Assembly: GCA_016212935.1 (NCBI GenBank)
Contig: JACRDE010000385.1
Location: forward strand, 1-32,917
From: Desulfomonile tiedjei
GTDB taxonomy: Bacteria > Desulfobacterota > Desulfomonilia > Desulfomonilales > Desulfomonilaceae
DNA: 32,917 nt
Direction: 5' to 3'
The notes under the pieces are model-generated. The model did not search any database. It saw only the letters and a list, made by a program, of their open reading frames with translations, and was not told where the DNA came from. Below are positions 15,510 through 24,361 of the stretch, one piece after another. Each line of letters opens with the position of its first letter. The first letter of the stretch is position 1. A program made the translations under genes and the position numbers.

Positions 15510-17876
15510 TTAAGCCGCTTCCCGGTAAAGTTGATTTTCGAGTTCGCGTATGACTGCAAGGTAGTTTTGCTTCCCGCCGAAGAGTTTTACGATTTCGACA
15601 GGCGTACCGAAAGCGGTGAGTGGATCAACTTTGAGGATTTCGAGCGACTCAACGCTCTTAATACCGCTGTCGGCGTACTTCTGTAACAAGGCTTGGATTA
15701 CAGCCCGAGCCTTTTCGCCATAGGTCGTGAACAGATTGCGCTTCTTAACACGGTCAGCCCGTTCACGACGGGTCAGAGGAGGTTGGTCGAATGCGACATG
15801 GCAGACAAGATCGAAGGCATCGTAATCCCTCCCCACCTGCTCAGCCAGTTCCTCAAGAAACACTCCTTGATTTCCGAGTTCTTCTATGATGACGTGCTTG
15901 CGATCTGTATCATTCCAAGCGTTCAAAAAGGCATCCAGTGATGTATACATCCTGCGAATGGTATTGCGTGTATAGTCTCTAAGGGATTCAGTAATCAGAT
16001 TGCCGTTGGCGTCGAGGAATTGAACACGCTCGCTGATGATCGTAACTTCCACATCATCGACATAATACTTGACCTGCCGCCCGCTGACGTCAGTCGGTTG
16101 CGACATGAAAGGTCTGTCGATTCCATCGAGGGGCGATTCTTGACCTGATGTGCCTGTAGTTTCATCGGGGGGGACCGGCGACTCGTTGGAGTTCGGTTCG
16201 TAAACCTGAACAGGATCACCATCGAAGCTAGGGTCCGCGAACAGTGTTGTGGCCCGCCTAAAATCCATAATAGTAAAGAAGAACTTGTTGTATTCCTCAT
16301 TGATGCGGGTCCCACGGCCGATAATTTGCTTAAACTCCGTCATGGAATTTATGCGTTTGTCGAGGACGATCAAACGGCAGGTCTGTGCGTCGACTCCCGT
16401 CGACATCAGTTGCGAGGTCGTAGCTATGACCGGGAATGTGGACTCTGGATCAATAAAATTGTCCAGCTGCGCCTTGCCCTCATCGCTGTCGCCGGTAATA
16501 CGCATCACGTACTTGTTATTTGCAGCGGCAAGGTCTGGATTGGCATTCACGAGGGCTTGTCGCATCCGCTCAGCATGATCAATATTCTCACAAAAGATGA
16601 TTGTTTTGGCGAAACGGTCTATAGATTTGAGGAACTCAGTTATCTTTGCGGCGACGAGTTCAGTCCGTTTTTCCAGGATCAAGTTCCGGTCGAAGTCCAT
16701 CTCGTTGTACTCACGGTCTTCGATAAGCTGGCCGTATTTGTCCGTCTTTCCCATTGTGGGACGCCATCCTTCGAGATCTTTGTCGAGACCGATGCGGATG
16801 ACCTTGTACGGTGCTAGGAAACCGTCAGAAATGCCTTGCCTGAGTGAATAGGTATAGATCGGATCGCCGAAATACTCGATGTTGGAAACATCTCTGGTTT
16901 CCTTAGGGGTTGCTGTCAAACCGATCTGGGTTGCAGATGAAAAGTACTTCAGAACTTTGCGCCAAGCCGCATCGTCTGCAGCGCTGCCTCGATGACACTC
17001 ATCCACAACAACGAGGTCGAAAAAATCAGGTGTAAACTGCTTATAGATATTCTGTTCTTCTTCGGTGCCGGTAACAGCCTGATACAGAGAAAGATAGATT
17101 TCAAAGGCTTTATCAACGGTTCTATTCGTGATCTTGGTCATCGCCTGACCGAACGGCTTAAAATCATTGGTCTTGGTCTGGTCGGCGAGGATGTTGCGAT
17201 CCACGAGGAACAGTATGCGTTTCTTAGCGCCGGATTTCCACAACCGCCATATAATCTGGAACGCTGTGTACGTCTTTCCGGTGCCTGTGGCCATGACCAA
17301 TAGTAAGCGGTTCTCACCTCGGGCTATGGCATCGACGGTTCGGTTTATGGCAACGATTTGGTAATAACGCGGTGTTTTTCTGGAGTCTCCATAGTAGTAG
17401 TCCTGGGTTGCCACCGTTTCCTGTGCGCCTGTGTAATGTTTTGCTATGCAATAACGTGCCCAGAGTTCATCGGGTGTCGGAAATTGGTCGAGCGGGATCT
17501 CCCTTTCCACGGTGCCGCTAGTGCCGGTTCGGTCGTGTTCCAGGAACGCATCGCCGTTAGAACTGTAGGCAAAAGGCACATCGAGTATCTCAGCGTATTC
17601 AAGCGCTTGCGGCATTCCATCGCCGACCGAGTGTCTGTTGTCCTTGGCTTCCACAACCGCTATAGGGATATTCGGCTTGTAGAACAGGATGTAATCCGCC
17701 TTTTTCGCTTCGCCTCGGGTGACGGTCTTGCCCAGCACAATGACGCGGCCCCTAGTGAAGTAGTGCTCCTCAAGCACCTGGGTCATCACATTCCACTTGG
17801 TTCCGTTCTCCCCGACAATTGCCGGTGTGATGAATTTCGTTCGGATGTCCGCTTCCGTTAAAGCCTTCTTATTCAT
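15510..17876 (-). CDS. hsdR: Type I restriction enzyme motor and endonuclease subunit (R)
   Basis: A 788-residue HsdR from ATG 17876. The N-terminal nuclease domain has D61 (K-K-A-D-Y-I-L-F) and V-V-E-A-K with E76 and K78, the PD-(D/E)XK core that cuts DNA. The SF2 motor has Walker A A-T-G-T-G-K-T at 196-202, Walker B V-D-E-C-H (DECH at 292-295), and motif VI with I-I-G-R-G-T-R. The C-terminal 200 residues are helical and bind the methyltransferase core. This is the EcoAI-like, shorter HsdR type. The start is ambiguous: ATG 17876 matches the usual family beginning (MNKKALTEADI), but an in-frame GTG at 17918 has the better ribosome binding site (AAGGAAAC) and would add 14 residues. No frameshift or missing catalytic residue is seen. 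Confidence 0.92.
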   Translation of the reverse strand: MNKKALTEADIRTKFITPAIVGENGTKWNVMTQVLEEHYFTRGRVIVLGKTVTRGEAKKADYILFYKPNIPIAVVEAKDNRHSVGDGMPQALEYAEILDVPFAYSSNGDAFLEHDRTGTSGTVEREIPLDQFPTPDELWARYCIAKHYTGAQETVATQDYYYGDSRKTPRYYQIVAINRTVDAIARGENRLLLVMATGTGKTYTAFQIIWRLWKSGAKKRILFLVDRNILADQTKTNDFKPFGQAMTKITNRTVDKAFEIYLSLYQAVTGTEEEQNIYKQFTPDFFDLVVVDECHRGSAADDAAWRKVLKYFSSATQIGLTATPKETRDVSNIEYFGDPIYTYSLRQGISDGFLAPYKVIRIGLDKDLEGWRPTMGKTDKYGQLIEDREYNEMDFDRNLILEKRTELVAAKITEFLKSIDRFAKTIIFCENIDHAERMRQALVNANPDLAAANNKYVMRITGDSDEGKAQLDNFIDPESTFPVIATTSQLMSTGVDAQTCRLIVLDKRINSMTEFKQIIGRGTRINEEYNKFFFTIMDFRRATTLFADPSFDGDPVQVYEPNSNESPVPPDETTGTSGQESPLDGIDRPFMSQPTDVSGRQVKYYVDDVEVTIISERVQFLDANGNLITESLRDYTRNTIRRMYTSLDAFLNAWNDTDRKHVIIEELGNQGVFLEELAEQVGRDYDAFDLVCHVAFDQPPLTRRERADRVKKRNLFTTYGEKARAVIQALLQKYADSGIKSVESLEILKVDPLTAFGTPVEIVKLFGGKQNYLAVIRELENQLYREAA

Positions 17877-18417
17877 TGGTCTCTGACCATAGTCCGTCTT
17901 ATCACACGGCGGACTCACGCTGTTTCCTTCGGCACAAGATGTTCAAGGGTCTTCTTGTATTCCGAAATTGTTCGGCGATCTTGTGAAAATAAGAACCTGA
18001 TTATCTAGCTGCTGAGCTTATCGCATCACACCGCTCTGGGTCAAGAAAAACGAGGTGTTTGGCTGATTTAAGCCTCTTGGGGTCCAGGGTCGAAAGGATG
18101 GTCGAAATTCTTTGAGCTGTGAGAAACTGCTTCGATAAGCTGTTTCGGTGCCCATTCGGAGTGGGAATCAAACCATCGGCAAAAGGTCTCATGAATGCTG
18201 GACCAGGTTTCTCCTTCCGCGACCTGTAAGTTAGAGGCCTGCTCTCTCAATCAGGGGGGCCAAGGATGGGATGCGCGATCTTAGCCAGGCCCGGGACCCT
18301 CATCGTGTGTGGTTTTCCGCTGTCCAAAATACCACCGTCTCTCAGAATCGATCTGACTCAGCCTTAGCCGATTTCCTTCAAGCAAAGCGCCTTGGAATCG
18401 GGGTGTGAGTGGGTCCT
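17877..18417. other. Upstream region of the hsd operon, no gene seen
   Basis: About 540 bases without a supported gene; short minus-strand frames here lack ribosome binding sites and family features. The part nearest hsdR holds a nested inverted repeat described separately. The rest may include the hsd promoter, although no convincing -35/-10 pair was found, and decayed sequence that leads into the 112-bp repeat. Confidence 0.45.
17933..17985 (-). promoter_or_regulatory. Nested inverted repeats upstream of hsdR
   Basis: CACAAGAT (17933-17940) and ATCTTGTG (17978-17985) are perfect eight-base inverted arms; inside them CCGAA and TTCGG (17962-17975) form a second small dyad. They lie about 60-110 bases upstream of the preferred hsdR start, where an operator would be expected. 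No regulator gene of the C-protein type is adjacent. The function is inferred. Confidence 0.3.
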
Positions 18418-18529
18418 TCAATCGGGGCGGAGACAGAAACGGGGCTTCAGATCTGAAGGTTAATACCGGTGCAGGGCAAGATCGATCAAGGCGCTTCCTC
18501 TAGAAAAGACCCTACCAAAGCGGGGGATG
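18418..18529. repeat. Copy A of a diverged 112-bp direct repeat
   Basis: Aligns without gaps to 19657-19768 over 112 positions with about 75 matches by eye (near 67%). The ends are best conserved: TCAATCG at one end and AAGCGGGGGATG at the other. Read on the minus strand, both copies end a frame with a similar LKP-x-F-x-LR-x-D followed by stop, but copy A also has an in-frame stop in the middle. It is probably a degenerate dispersed element or gene fragment. Confidence 0.55.
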
Positions 18530-18666
18530 CCCTTCTGTAGAAATGTATAGATATACTTGCATCAATGCAAACATCTTGCTGTAAACGTCGTCTCAAGGCT
18601 GGGACGCACAACGTCAGACGCAATCCTGATCAATCAATAGACTGCTCAGAACAAAAGAGAATCGGC

Positions 18667-18687
18667 GACTTGCCACCGTGGCAAGTC
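18667..18687. repeat. Perfect 21-base palindrome after the plasmid-regulator gene
   Basis: GACTTGCCAC (18667-18676) and GTGGCAAGTC (18678-18687) are perfect inverted arms around a single C. The site begins at the stop codon of the minus-strand gene. No U-run follows directly on either strand, so an intrinsic terminator is not the best reading; a protein-binding site for a dimer, perhaps the product of the adjacent gene, is possible. Confidence 0.5.
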
Positions 18688-19418
18688 TACTCTTTGCTCT
18701 TTGATAACAAATCCTTAATCCCTTCGAGAATTTCTTTCTGTCTCTTCGCGGTCAGTCCTTCGATGAGAATCTTGGTCCCGTCTCCCGATGGGCGAACCTT
18801 GCAGCCTCCGACTTCCACGAACTTCGGCTTTCGCCCGCCTTTCTTCTTTTCCCTTTTGGCCTGGAGTGTTCGGACCTGCTTCTCGAATTCCTCGGCCGGT
18901 TCTGTTGCGATCATTTCCTCATTGTCCTGCACGTATTCAGCGCAGTTCGGTATCCGGGAGGCGATCAGAAGTCTCTTGATTCCCAGGTGGCTCAACTGAG
19001 GCAGTTGTTCCCCAAATCCTTCGTACACACGCAAGTAGTTGTAGGCCGTCCTCTCGGGAATCCCAGTGTACCGTATCCATGTAAGGAAAAGTTTCTGGGG
19101 CTTAAGGGCCTTACGCACTTCGGACAAGAGATGGCCTGTCTCATACAACGATTGCATCATGGCCCCCATAACCGGGTAGGCTTTCTGGAACAATCCAATG
19201 AAGGCATCTTTGGTGTCGCCCTCGAAGGGGACTTCCTCACCTTTGTCGTTCTTAATGGTGTCGGACTCCCGCAAGCCTTGTACGGCCTTTTCAAACTTAT
19301 CGCTGGGCACGAGAGTTATAGTCTCGGCCTGTGCAGGCGTTTCCTCTTGCAAGGGTATCGTGGCAATCTCCGCAATTTCCTGCTTCGTAACCTCAATTGG
19401 TTCTTTCCGCTTAGCCAT
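18687..19418 (-). CDS. Plasmid regulator-like protein (DUF3102-like helix-turn-helix)
   Basis: A 243-residue protein starting at ATG 19418 after AGAGGAGAG. A polar N-terminus (residues 1-75) leads to a conserved-looking core at about 85-135: MMQSLYETGHLLSEVRKALK, then LTWIRYTGIPERTAYNYLRV, a pattern like the DUF3102 and ParB-type helix-turn-helix proteins of plasmids, where a resident element senses growth or binds DNA (E-R-T-A-Y-N-Y as recognition helix). The C-terminal part is basic (KREKKKGGRKPKF) and ends with a small alpha/beta segment. It stands alone between the hsd operon and the helicase operon, between two diverged repeat copies and next to a perfect palindrome. A role in copy control, partition or regulation is inferred. 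Confidence 0.6.
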   Translation of the reverse strand: MAKRKEPIEVTKQEIAEIATIPLQEETPAQAETITLVPSDKFEKAVQGLRESDTIKNDKGEEVPFEGDTKDAFIGLFQKAYPVMGAMMQSLYETGHLLSEVRKALKPQKLFLTWIRYTGIPERTAYNYLRVYEGFGEQLPQLSHLGIKRLLIASRIPNCAEYVQDNEEMIATEPAEEFEKQVRTLQAKREKKKGGRKPKFVEVGGCKVRPSGDGTKILIEGLTAKRQKEILEGIKDLLSKSKE

Positions 19419-19656
19419 CCGTCTCTCCTCTTACGTCGCTGTCACTGGAATCGCTGGACGACATCTCATCTTACCGGTTTAGCCCGGCCACATCTTTCCA
19501 CGGCACGATGCTTAACCGCCCGACGCCTCCAATGGTTCGGCACCATAACACAAGCAGAAAAAGTCGCCAATAAGTTTTCTCACCTAATTGGGTTACGCCT
19601 GGTCAGGCTTGCCCTCGGGGCATATCGATGGGAATGTCGGAATGGCAATCGGCAGG

Positions 19657-19768
19657 TCAATCGAAGCGAAGAGAGAAATGGGGCTTGAGACCCTGAAGTT
19701 GGGGCCAGAGTGGCACACGAGTGATCAGGTGGCTTGCTCTAAGAAATGCGGTGGCTAAGCGGGGGATG
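19657..19768. repeat. Copy B of a diverged 112-bp direct repeat
   Basis: Partner of 18418-18529 in the same orientation, on the other side of the regulator gene. On the minus strand this copy keeps an open frame of about 45 codons ending LKPHFSLRFD-stop, but no start or ribosome binding site is evident, so it looks like the less decayed remnant of the same sequence. Confidence 0.55.
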
Positions 19769-20021
19769 ATTGTCCAGGTACATAGGCATTTTCATTCCAG
19801 TTATGAGACGTTTTCTGTCAAAGCGACCCTTCCATTCGCATGTACAGGAAATTTGAAAAGAACTTTCAACAACTGCTCCCCTGTCTTTGCAGTTACTCTC
19901 ACGGTAGGCGAGGATGATTCTTCGTCTCGTTGCCATCTCTGTCGTACCATGAACAGTCGTTTTCCGAGAATTGGTCTTTTTGCGTGACGAAAATGGTCCT
20001 GTCCTGTATACTTTCGCCCGT

Positions 20022-20050
20022 TTCGGTAAGGATTGTGGATTTCTTATTAT
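20022..20050 (+). promoter_or_regulatory. Possible sigma-70 promoter for the helicase operon
   Basis: TTCGGT (20022-20027), a 17-base spacer and TATTAT (20045-20050). The -10 is good (five of six), the -35 weak. It would give a leader of about 255 bases before ATG 20311. Confidence 0.3.
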
Positions 20051-20310
20051 GAATTGGAAATGAGGATTACAACAGCTGCCGAAAGACTCTGGTTCGAGGA
20101 CCAGGATATGACTGAACACCGTCTGAGGTTGCAGTTCCCTGTCGCGAATCCGGGGTGCACGCCAAGCCGGATATCCCACCATTTACCGTGGCGTCGCAGA
20201 AGAATTCCGAATCCACCTGAAATGAGCTGCGGAGACAACCCAGGATCTGACGATAAGGACTACGACAACGTGCAAATCGCCGAGCCCTTGGCTCATGACG
20301 GAGATGAGAG

Positions 20311-22467
20311 ATGTCAGTAAGCATCATCCGTGGAACCAATGACAAACCTGTGGCAAGCGAGCTTCTGGCCAATTTGTTTCGGAAGCAGTCCAATCTCACC
20401 GGACAATTGTTCGTGGGATATCCGATCATCGGCACCCCAGAAGGGAGACTCTCGATTGATGCATTGTTGATCACACCCGAAAAAGGTTTGGTCATTTTCG
20501 ATCTAGTCGAAGGAAGAGAAATACAGGACTGGAAGAATCGTCAAGATCAAGCTGCCAATTTATTGGAAGCGAAGCTGAAGGCGCACCGCGAATTGGTGAA
20601 GCGTCGCGATCTTCTGATTCCCATCCAAACGCTGACTTTCGCTCCGGCTGTCTCCGATTTGCCCGTAAACAAAGATTACCTGATAGCGAACAATAAAGGG
20701 CTCGAAAGGGCTCTCAATGAATTGGAGGAGTGGGACCCGCAAGACGCGGACCTCTTCGACAAGACTCTATCTGCTATCCAGAGTATATCCTCGATCAGAA
20801 AAAGCCGAACTAAGCGGGTAGTCGAGAAGGAAGACTCTCGTGGAATGAAATTAAAACACCTGGAGGATTCAATCGCGACCTTGGATTCCCAACAAGGAAA
20901 GGCCGTGGTGGAAACCGTGGAAGGTGTACAGCGAATTAGAGGACTTGCGGGATCAGGCAAGACAATCGTCTTGGCCTTGAAAGCAGCCTATTTGCACGCT
21001 CAACATCCGGAATGGCGTATCGCTGTGACGTTTCATACCCGCGCTCTTAAAGGACAATTTCACAGGCTGATAAATACTTTCTGTATTGAACAAACTGGGG
21101 AAGAACCAGACTGGGAAAACGTTCTGGTAATCAATGCATGGGGAGCTCCAGGAAACGCCGAGAGGGACGGCATTTATCATCAATTCTGCCGAGTTCATGA
21201 CTTGCCCTACTACGATTTCCGCTCCGCGAGAAATCAAGCCAGAGGGAGAGAATTCGAATGGGCATGCGAAGAGGCACTTAGGAACACACCCAAGCCAAAA
21301 CATATGTATGATGCCATTTTGGTGGACGAAGCACAAGATTTTCCCCCTGAATTCATTCGGCTTTGTTACGAGTTCCTCCGTAAGAAAAAACGCCTGGTGT
21401 ATGCTTACGATGAATTGCAGAGTCTTTCAGGTGAATCACTGCCATCTCCGGAGGACATCTTTGGCAAGAATTCTGATGGGACGCCTCGCGTTAGTCTTGA
21501 TGTCTCCACAACGGGATCTGCGCGAAAGGACATAATTTTACCGAAGTGTTATCGCAATTCTCGACCACTTTTGGTGACCGCTCATGCTTTGGGCTTCGGA
21601 ATTTACAGGAAACCGCCTACAAGATTCTCCACAGGCCTAGTGCAGATGTTTGATCATCCAAATTTGTGGGAGGAGGTAGGATACGCGGTTGAGGACGGGC
21701 GGCTCGTGGAAAACTCCGAGGTAACTCTTGCACGTACTCCAGAAACCAGCCCGAGATTCCTGGAAGACCATTCGTCAATTGAGGATTTGGTACAGTTCCG
21801 AAGCTTCCCTTCCGAAGACGAACAAACGGACTGGTTAGTGGAACAAATACGTAAAAATCTTGAGGAGGATGAACTGCGCCATGACGATATCGTGGTCATC
21901 AATCCAGATCCATTGACGACAAGGGGAAAAGTGGGGCCTGTTCGCAAGAAATTATATGAGATTGGAATCAATAGCCATTTGGCAGGTGTCGATACAGATC
22001 CAGACATTTTCTTCAAAACGGGCGTTAAATCCGTCACGTTCACTGGGATCTACCGAGCGAAAGGCAATGAAGCGGCAATGGTCTATATTGTCAACGCACA
22101 GGACTGCCAGTCGGCTTCATCCAATTTGGCCAGCATCAGAAATCGTCTTTTTACTGCCATAACACGCAGCAAGGCTTGGGTCAGAGTCCTGGGTATCGGT
22201 GAAACTATGGAGAGGCTTGCGGACGAGTTCAGTAGATTGAAGAAGAATCAATTTCAGTTACGTTTCCGGTATCCGACTGAGGAAGAAAGAAAGAAACTGC
22301 GGATAGTCCACCGAGACATGAGTTTAGAAGAAAGAAAACGACTGAAAAAGAGAAAAGAAGGACTGGCCGGTCTAGTTCAGGATCTAGAGGCTGGCATTAT
22401 TGATCCTCAAGATTTAGATGAAGACATAGTACAGAAACTGGAAGCCCTACTCATGAAGAAGAAATAA
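20311..22467 (+). CDS. UvrD-like SF1 helicase with degenerate NERD-like N-terminus
   Basis: A 718-residue protein. Residues 1-110 resemble a nuclease-related (NERD) fold: S-I-D-A-L-L-I-T-P-E-K-G-L-V-I-F-D-L-V at 48-66 aligns with the acidic strand pair, but the usual Lys of the E-x-K motif is replaced by Val (D64-L-V66), so nuclease activity is doubtful. The SF1 motor has Walker A G-L-A-G-S-G-K-T at 211-218, motif II V-D-E-A-Q-D at 338-343, motif III-like Y-A-Y-D-E-L-Q-S-L at about 364-372, motif V at about 574-594 and motif VI with F-T-A-I-T-R-S near 614-620. The C-terminus is a charged coiled region. Ribosome binding site GGAGATGAG precedes ATG 20311. Helicases of this design are common in defence islands, and the downstream DUF2290-like gene, three bases away, is probably its partner. 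Confidence 0.75.
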   Translation: MSVSIIRGTNDKPVASELLANLFRKQSNLTGQLFVGYPIIGTPEGRLSIDALLITPEKGLVIFDLVEGREIQDWKNRQDQAANLLEAKLKAHRELVKRRDLLIPIQTLTFAPAVSDLPVNKDYLIANNKGLERALNELEEWDPQDADLFDKTLSAIQSISSIRKSRTKRVVEKEDSRGMKLKHLEDSIATLDSQQGKAVVETVEGVQRIRGLAGSGKTIVLALKAAYLHAQHPEWRIAVTFHTRALKGQFHRLINTFCIEQTGEEPDWENVLVINAWGAPGNAERDGIYHQFCRVHDLPYYDFRSARNQARGREFEWACEEALRNTPKPKHMYDAILVDEAQDFPPEFIRLCYEFLRKKKRLVYAYDELQSLSGESLPSPEDIFGKNSDGTPRVSLDVSTTGSARKDIILPKCYRNSRPLLVTAHALGFGIYRKPPTRFSTGLVQMFDHPNLWEEVGYAVEDGRLVENSEVTLARTPETSPRFLEDHSSIEDLVQFRSFPSEDEQTDWLVEQIRKNLEEDELRHDDIVVINPDPLTTRGKVGPVRKKLYEIGINSHLAGVDTDPDIFFKTGVKSVTFTGIYRAKGNEAAMVYIVNAQDCQSASSNLASIRNRLFTAITRSKAWVRVLGIGETMERLADEFSRLKKNQFQLRFRYPTEEERKKLRIVHRDMSLEERKRLKKRKEGLAGLVQDLEAGIIDPQDLDEDIVQKLEALLMKKK

Positions 22468-22472
22468 GTGTG

Positions 22473-23177
22473 ATGCTCACTGCAAGCCAGACCAAGAAAC
22501 AGATTGACGAACTCTTGAAAAAGCTAATCGAGTTTGGCCTATCAACTGATCAGAATTTTCCATTCGAAAGACACGGACCTGCCGGTTCGGTAGAGATTAC
22601 CTTCCCCTCGGCGGAACGATTCTCTGTTGCCATGAAAAACATCTCGTATGTAGAAATCTACCGACGCTTAACTAAGGAAAGGGCTTATCTACTCAAAATG
22701 ATTGACGGTGCAATAATCCAAATAATGTACGCTTTCAGTGGAGGTCGCCTGGAACGTCATCGGCTAGCATTTTTCCCTTCACCCGATCTGGAGGAATTCC
22801 AAAACAATCCAGATGTCTACTTGCAAGACGAGATCTACGCCGACATAGTTGCCAAGAATATTGTTCCGTTCCCTTTACGCTTCGACTTTGATATAAGAGG
22901 AGAAATCCACAAAGACCTGGTACATCCAAGATCCCACCTCACTTTAGGGCAGTACGAAAATTGCAGGATTCCTGTGAGTGCACCGCTTATCCCTTTTCAT
23001 TTCTTCGAATTCATTCTTCGCAATTTCTACCATACCGCTCACCACACCTGTGGTGACGCATTGCCTCGATATACTGATACATTCGATGAGTCAATCACGT
23101 ATAACGAACGCAGAGTGGTTCACGTTCAAACTCCGGTACCGGATTCAGCAGCAGTAGCAGTAGGGATGCGCGATTAG
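22473..23177 (+). CDS. DUF2290-like protein, partner of the upstream helicase
   Basis: A 234-residue protein. The most characteristic segment is H-P-R-S-H-L-T-L-G-Q-Y-E-N-C-R-I-P (about residues 149-165), followed by P-F-H-F-F-E-F-I-L-R-N-F-Y, which fits the DUF2290 family from memory. The function of that family is unknown; the conserved His and Cys could bind metal or be catalytic. The gene begins within a few bases of the helicase stop (GTG 22470 or ATG 22473), so the two are one translational unit. Its tail (VPDSAAVAVGMRD) is disordered. Pairing with a UvrD-like helicase in a defence-rich region suggests a two-gene defence module, which is inference. Confidence 0.6.
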   Translation: MLTASQTKKQIDELLKKLIEFGLSTDQNFPFERHGPAGSVEITFPSAERFSVAMKNISYVEIYRRLTKERAYLLKMIDGAIIQIMYAFSGGRLERHRLAFFPSPDLEEFQNNPDVYLQDEIYADIVAKNIVPFPLRFDFDIRGEIHKDLVHPRSHLTLGQYENCRIPVSAPLIPFHFFEFILRNFYHTAHHTCGDALPRYTDTFDESITYNERRVVHVQTPVPDSAAVAVGMRD

Positions 23178-23252
23178 TTTTTTGTGGTGACCCTCACCAA
23201 GCTTAAGTGTGCCACAAGCACTGGCGGGACAACCAATCAAGGGAGATTCTGA

Positions 23253-24194
23253 ATGTCTTTGAAAAATGCAAGCCTGTGGATGGATGAAGTCCCCGTGTTT
23301 CATGAGTTGCCTTCTGACCAGGCCATTCGCAAGTTACAACAATTCGGATACCTTAAGTCACAGGAGCCTGGTAAGACGCTAACGCGAGCGGGAATGAGCG
23401 CCAAGAGTGTCATCGATCAGCTGTCCTTTTGGAAGAAGAAGTCTTGGGCACACGACGGGCATGCTTTTGGCTATATCCCGCTGCTTCGGCACGATTCCCA
23501 AAAACCGGTACAAATAATGCATGTCGGGGCAATCCAACCCGACGAGTCATTGAAAGGTGCCAGAGTTACTATCCGACTCAACAGATTACGGGTCGCTAGC
23601 TATCCAGGCAGAGGGAGGCACAATATTCTCTTTGATTTCCATGCGGAAAACCACCTTAAAGGAAAAAAAGAGAATGTACATTTCAACCAAGTCTATAAAG
23701 TACAGGAAGGGGAGAGCGCAGGGATCATTGGCTACCCCATTTTTATAGGACTCAATGTGGGCCGAGAAGGCCTCCTATTCGATGGTTGCACCGTAAACGT
23801 CAAGAACGACCAAGACCAGGCCATCGTAAAGTTTCTGGATTCAGACACATTCAAGGCTGGACTCAAGCTTGTCAAGACAGCCCAACCTGCTATAGCCCCC
23901 TTAACAGACATTACCGTTGGGCTCACCAAGATGCTAGCCCACAGAAGCGAAAACCTCGGTGTTCAGAAATTCTCCATGGGCCTCAGCTTCGATCAGGTAC
24001 CGGGGGGTGCCAGGTTGGCTGAGGGGGCGTACGTGGTAGTCCAGATACCGGAGGAGGATCAGGTGGTCTGGGACTGGAAGGAATGGATCTACGAACCACT
24101 GTTGGGCAGCATCGTAAGGAAAGAAGAACCGACTAAGCTGATTCCATTTAACTATGTCATGTTTGGTATCAGCCGATACACTGACTCTGACTGA
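23253..24194 (+). CDS. Unknown 313-residue protein upstream of the IetAS-like pair
   Basis: Starts at ATG 23253 with ribosome binding site AAGGGAG. The N-terminal 70 residues are helical with a helix-turn-helix-like rhythm (DQAIRKLQQFGYLKSQE, TLTRAGMSAKSVIDQLSF); the central region (about 90-190) is beta-rich (ARVTIRLNRLRVASYPGRG, HNILFDFHAENH), and the C-terminus returns to mixed structure with VVVQIPEEDQ and a Trp-rich V-W-D-W-K-E-W. It has no membrane helix, Walker or nuclease motif. It could be a sensor or regulator of either neighbouring unit: 75 bases separate it from the DUF2290-like gene and 215 from the AAA+ gene, and the latter appears to have its own promoter. No family is recognised. 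Confidence 0.65.
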   Translation: MSLKNASLWMDEVPVFHELPSDQAIRKLQQFGYLKSQEPGKTLTRAGMSAKSVIDQLSFWKKKSWAHDGHAFGYIPLLRHDSQKPVQIMHVGAIQPDESLKGARVTIRLNRLRVASYPGRGRHNILFDFHAENHLKGKKENVHFNQVYKVQEGESAGIIGYPIFIGLNVGREGLLFDGCTVNVKNDQDQAIVKFLDSDTFKAGLKLVKTAQPAIAPLTDITVGLTKMLAHRSENLGVQKFSMGLSFDQVPGGARLAEGAYVVVQIPEEDQVVWDWKEWIYEPLLGSIVRKEEPTKLIPFNYVMFGISRYTDSD

Positions 24195-24361
24195 AGGACG
24201 GTCAACGACTCTCTCTGGGCGTTCTGAAGAAATCCTCTGTTTTGGCAGTTCGGCGGGGATTGAAGACTCAAATATTCTTCTGGCACGGCTCGTCACCGGA
24301 AATTCCTCCCGGCTGCAAGCGGAACGCCAACAGCCTAAGATCACCCGTCAATTATGGTTTG

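Larger units (their letters stand above)
19419..20310. other. Long intergenic region between divergent units
   Basis: About 890 bases between the minus-strand regulator gene and the plus-strand helicase operon. Frames in this stretch (for example 20033-20320 on the plus strand) have no ribosome binding site and odd composition, so they are not called. It contains copy B of the 112-bp repeat and a possible promoter at 20022-20050. The T-arm-like GGTTCGAGGACC near 20091 was checked and has no tRNA around it. Confidence 0.5.

Noticed and set aside
17358-17861. Plus-strand frame of 167 codons opposite hsdR
   Set aside because: It is antisense to the conserved N-terminal nuclease and motor domains of hsdR and has no start signal.
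20080-20110. T-arm-like GGTTCGAGGACC suggesting a tRNA
   Set aside because: No matching acceptor, D or anticodon stems could be placed around it.
20033-20320. Plus-strand frame running into the helicase start
   Set aside because: No ribosome binding site, low-complexity Arg/Pro/Asp composition, and it overlaps a much better start at 20311.
23185-23199. TGGTGA/TCACCA hairpin after the DUF2290-like gene
   Set aside because: The T-run precedes the hairpin instead of following it, so it does not fit an intrinsic terminator; the stem is only six pairs.
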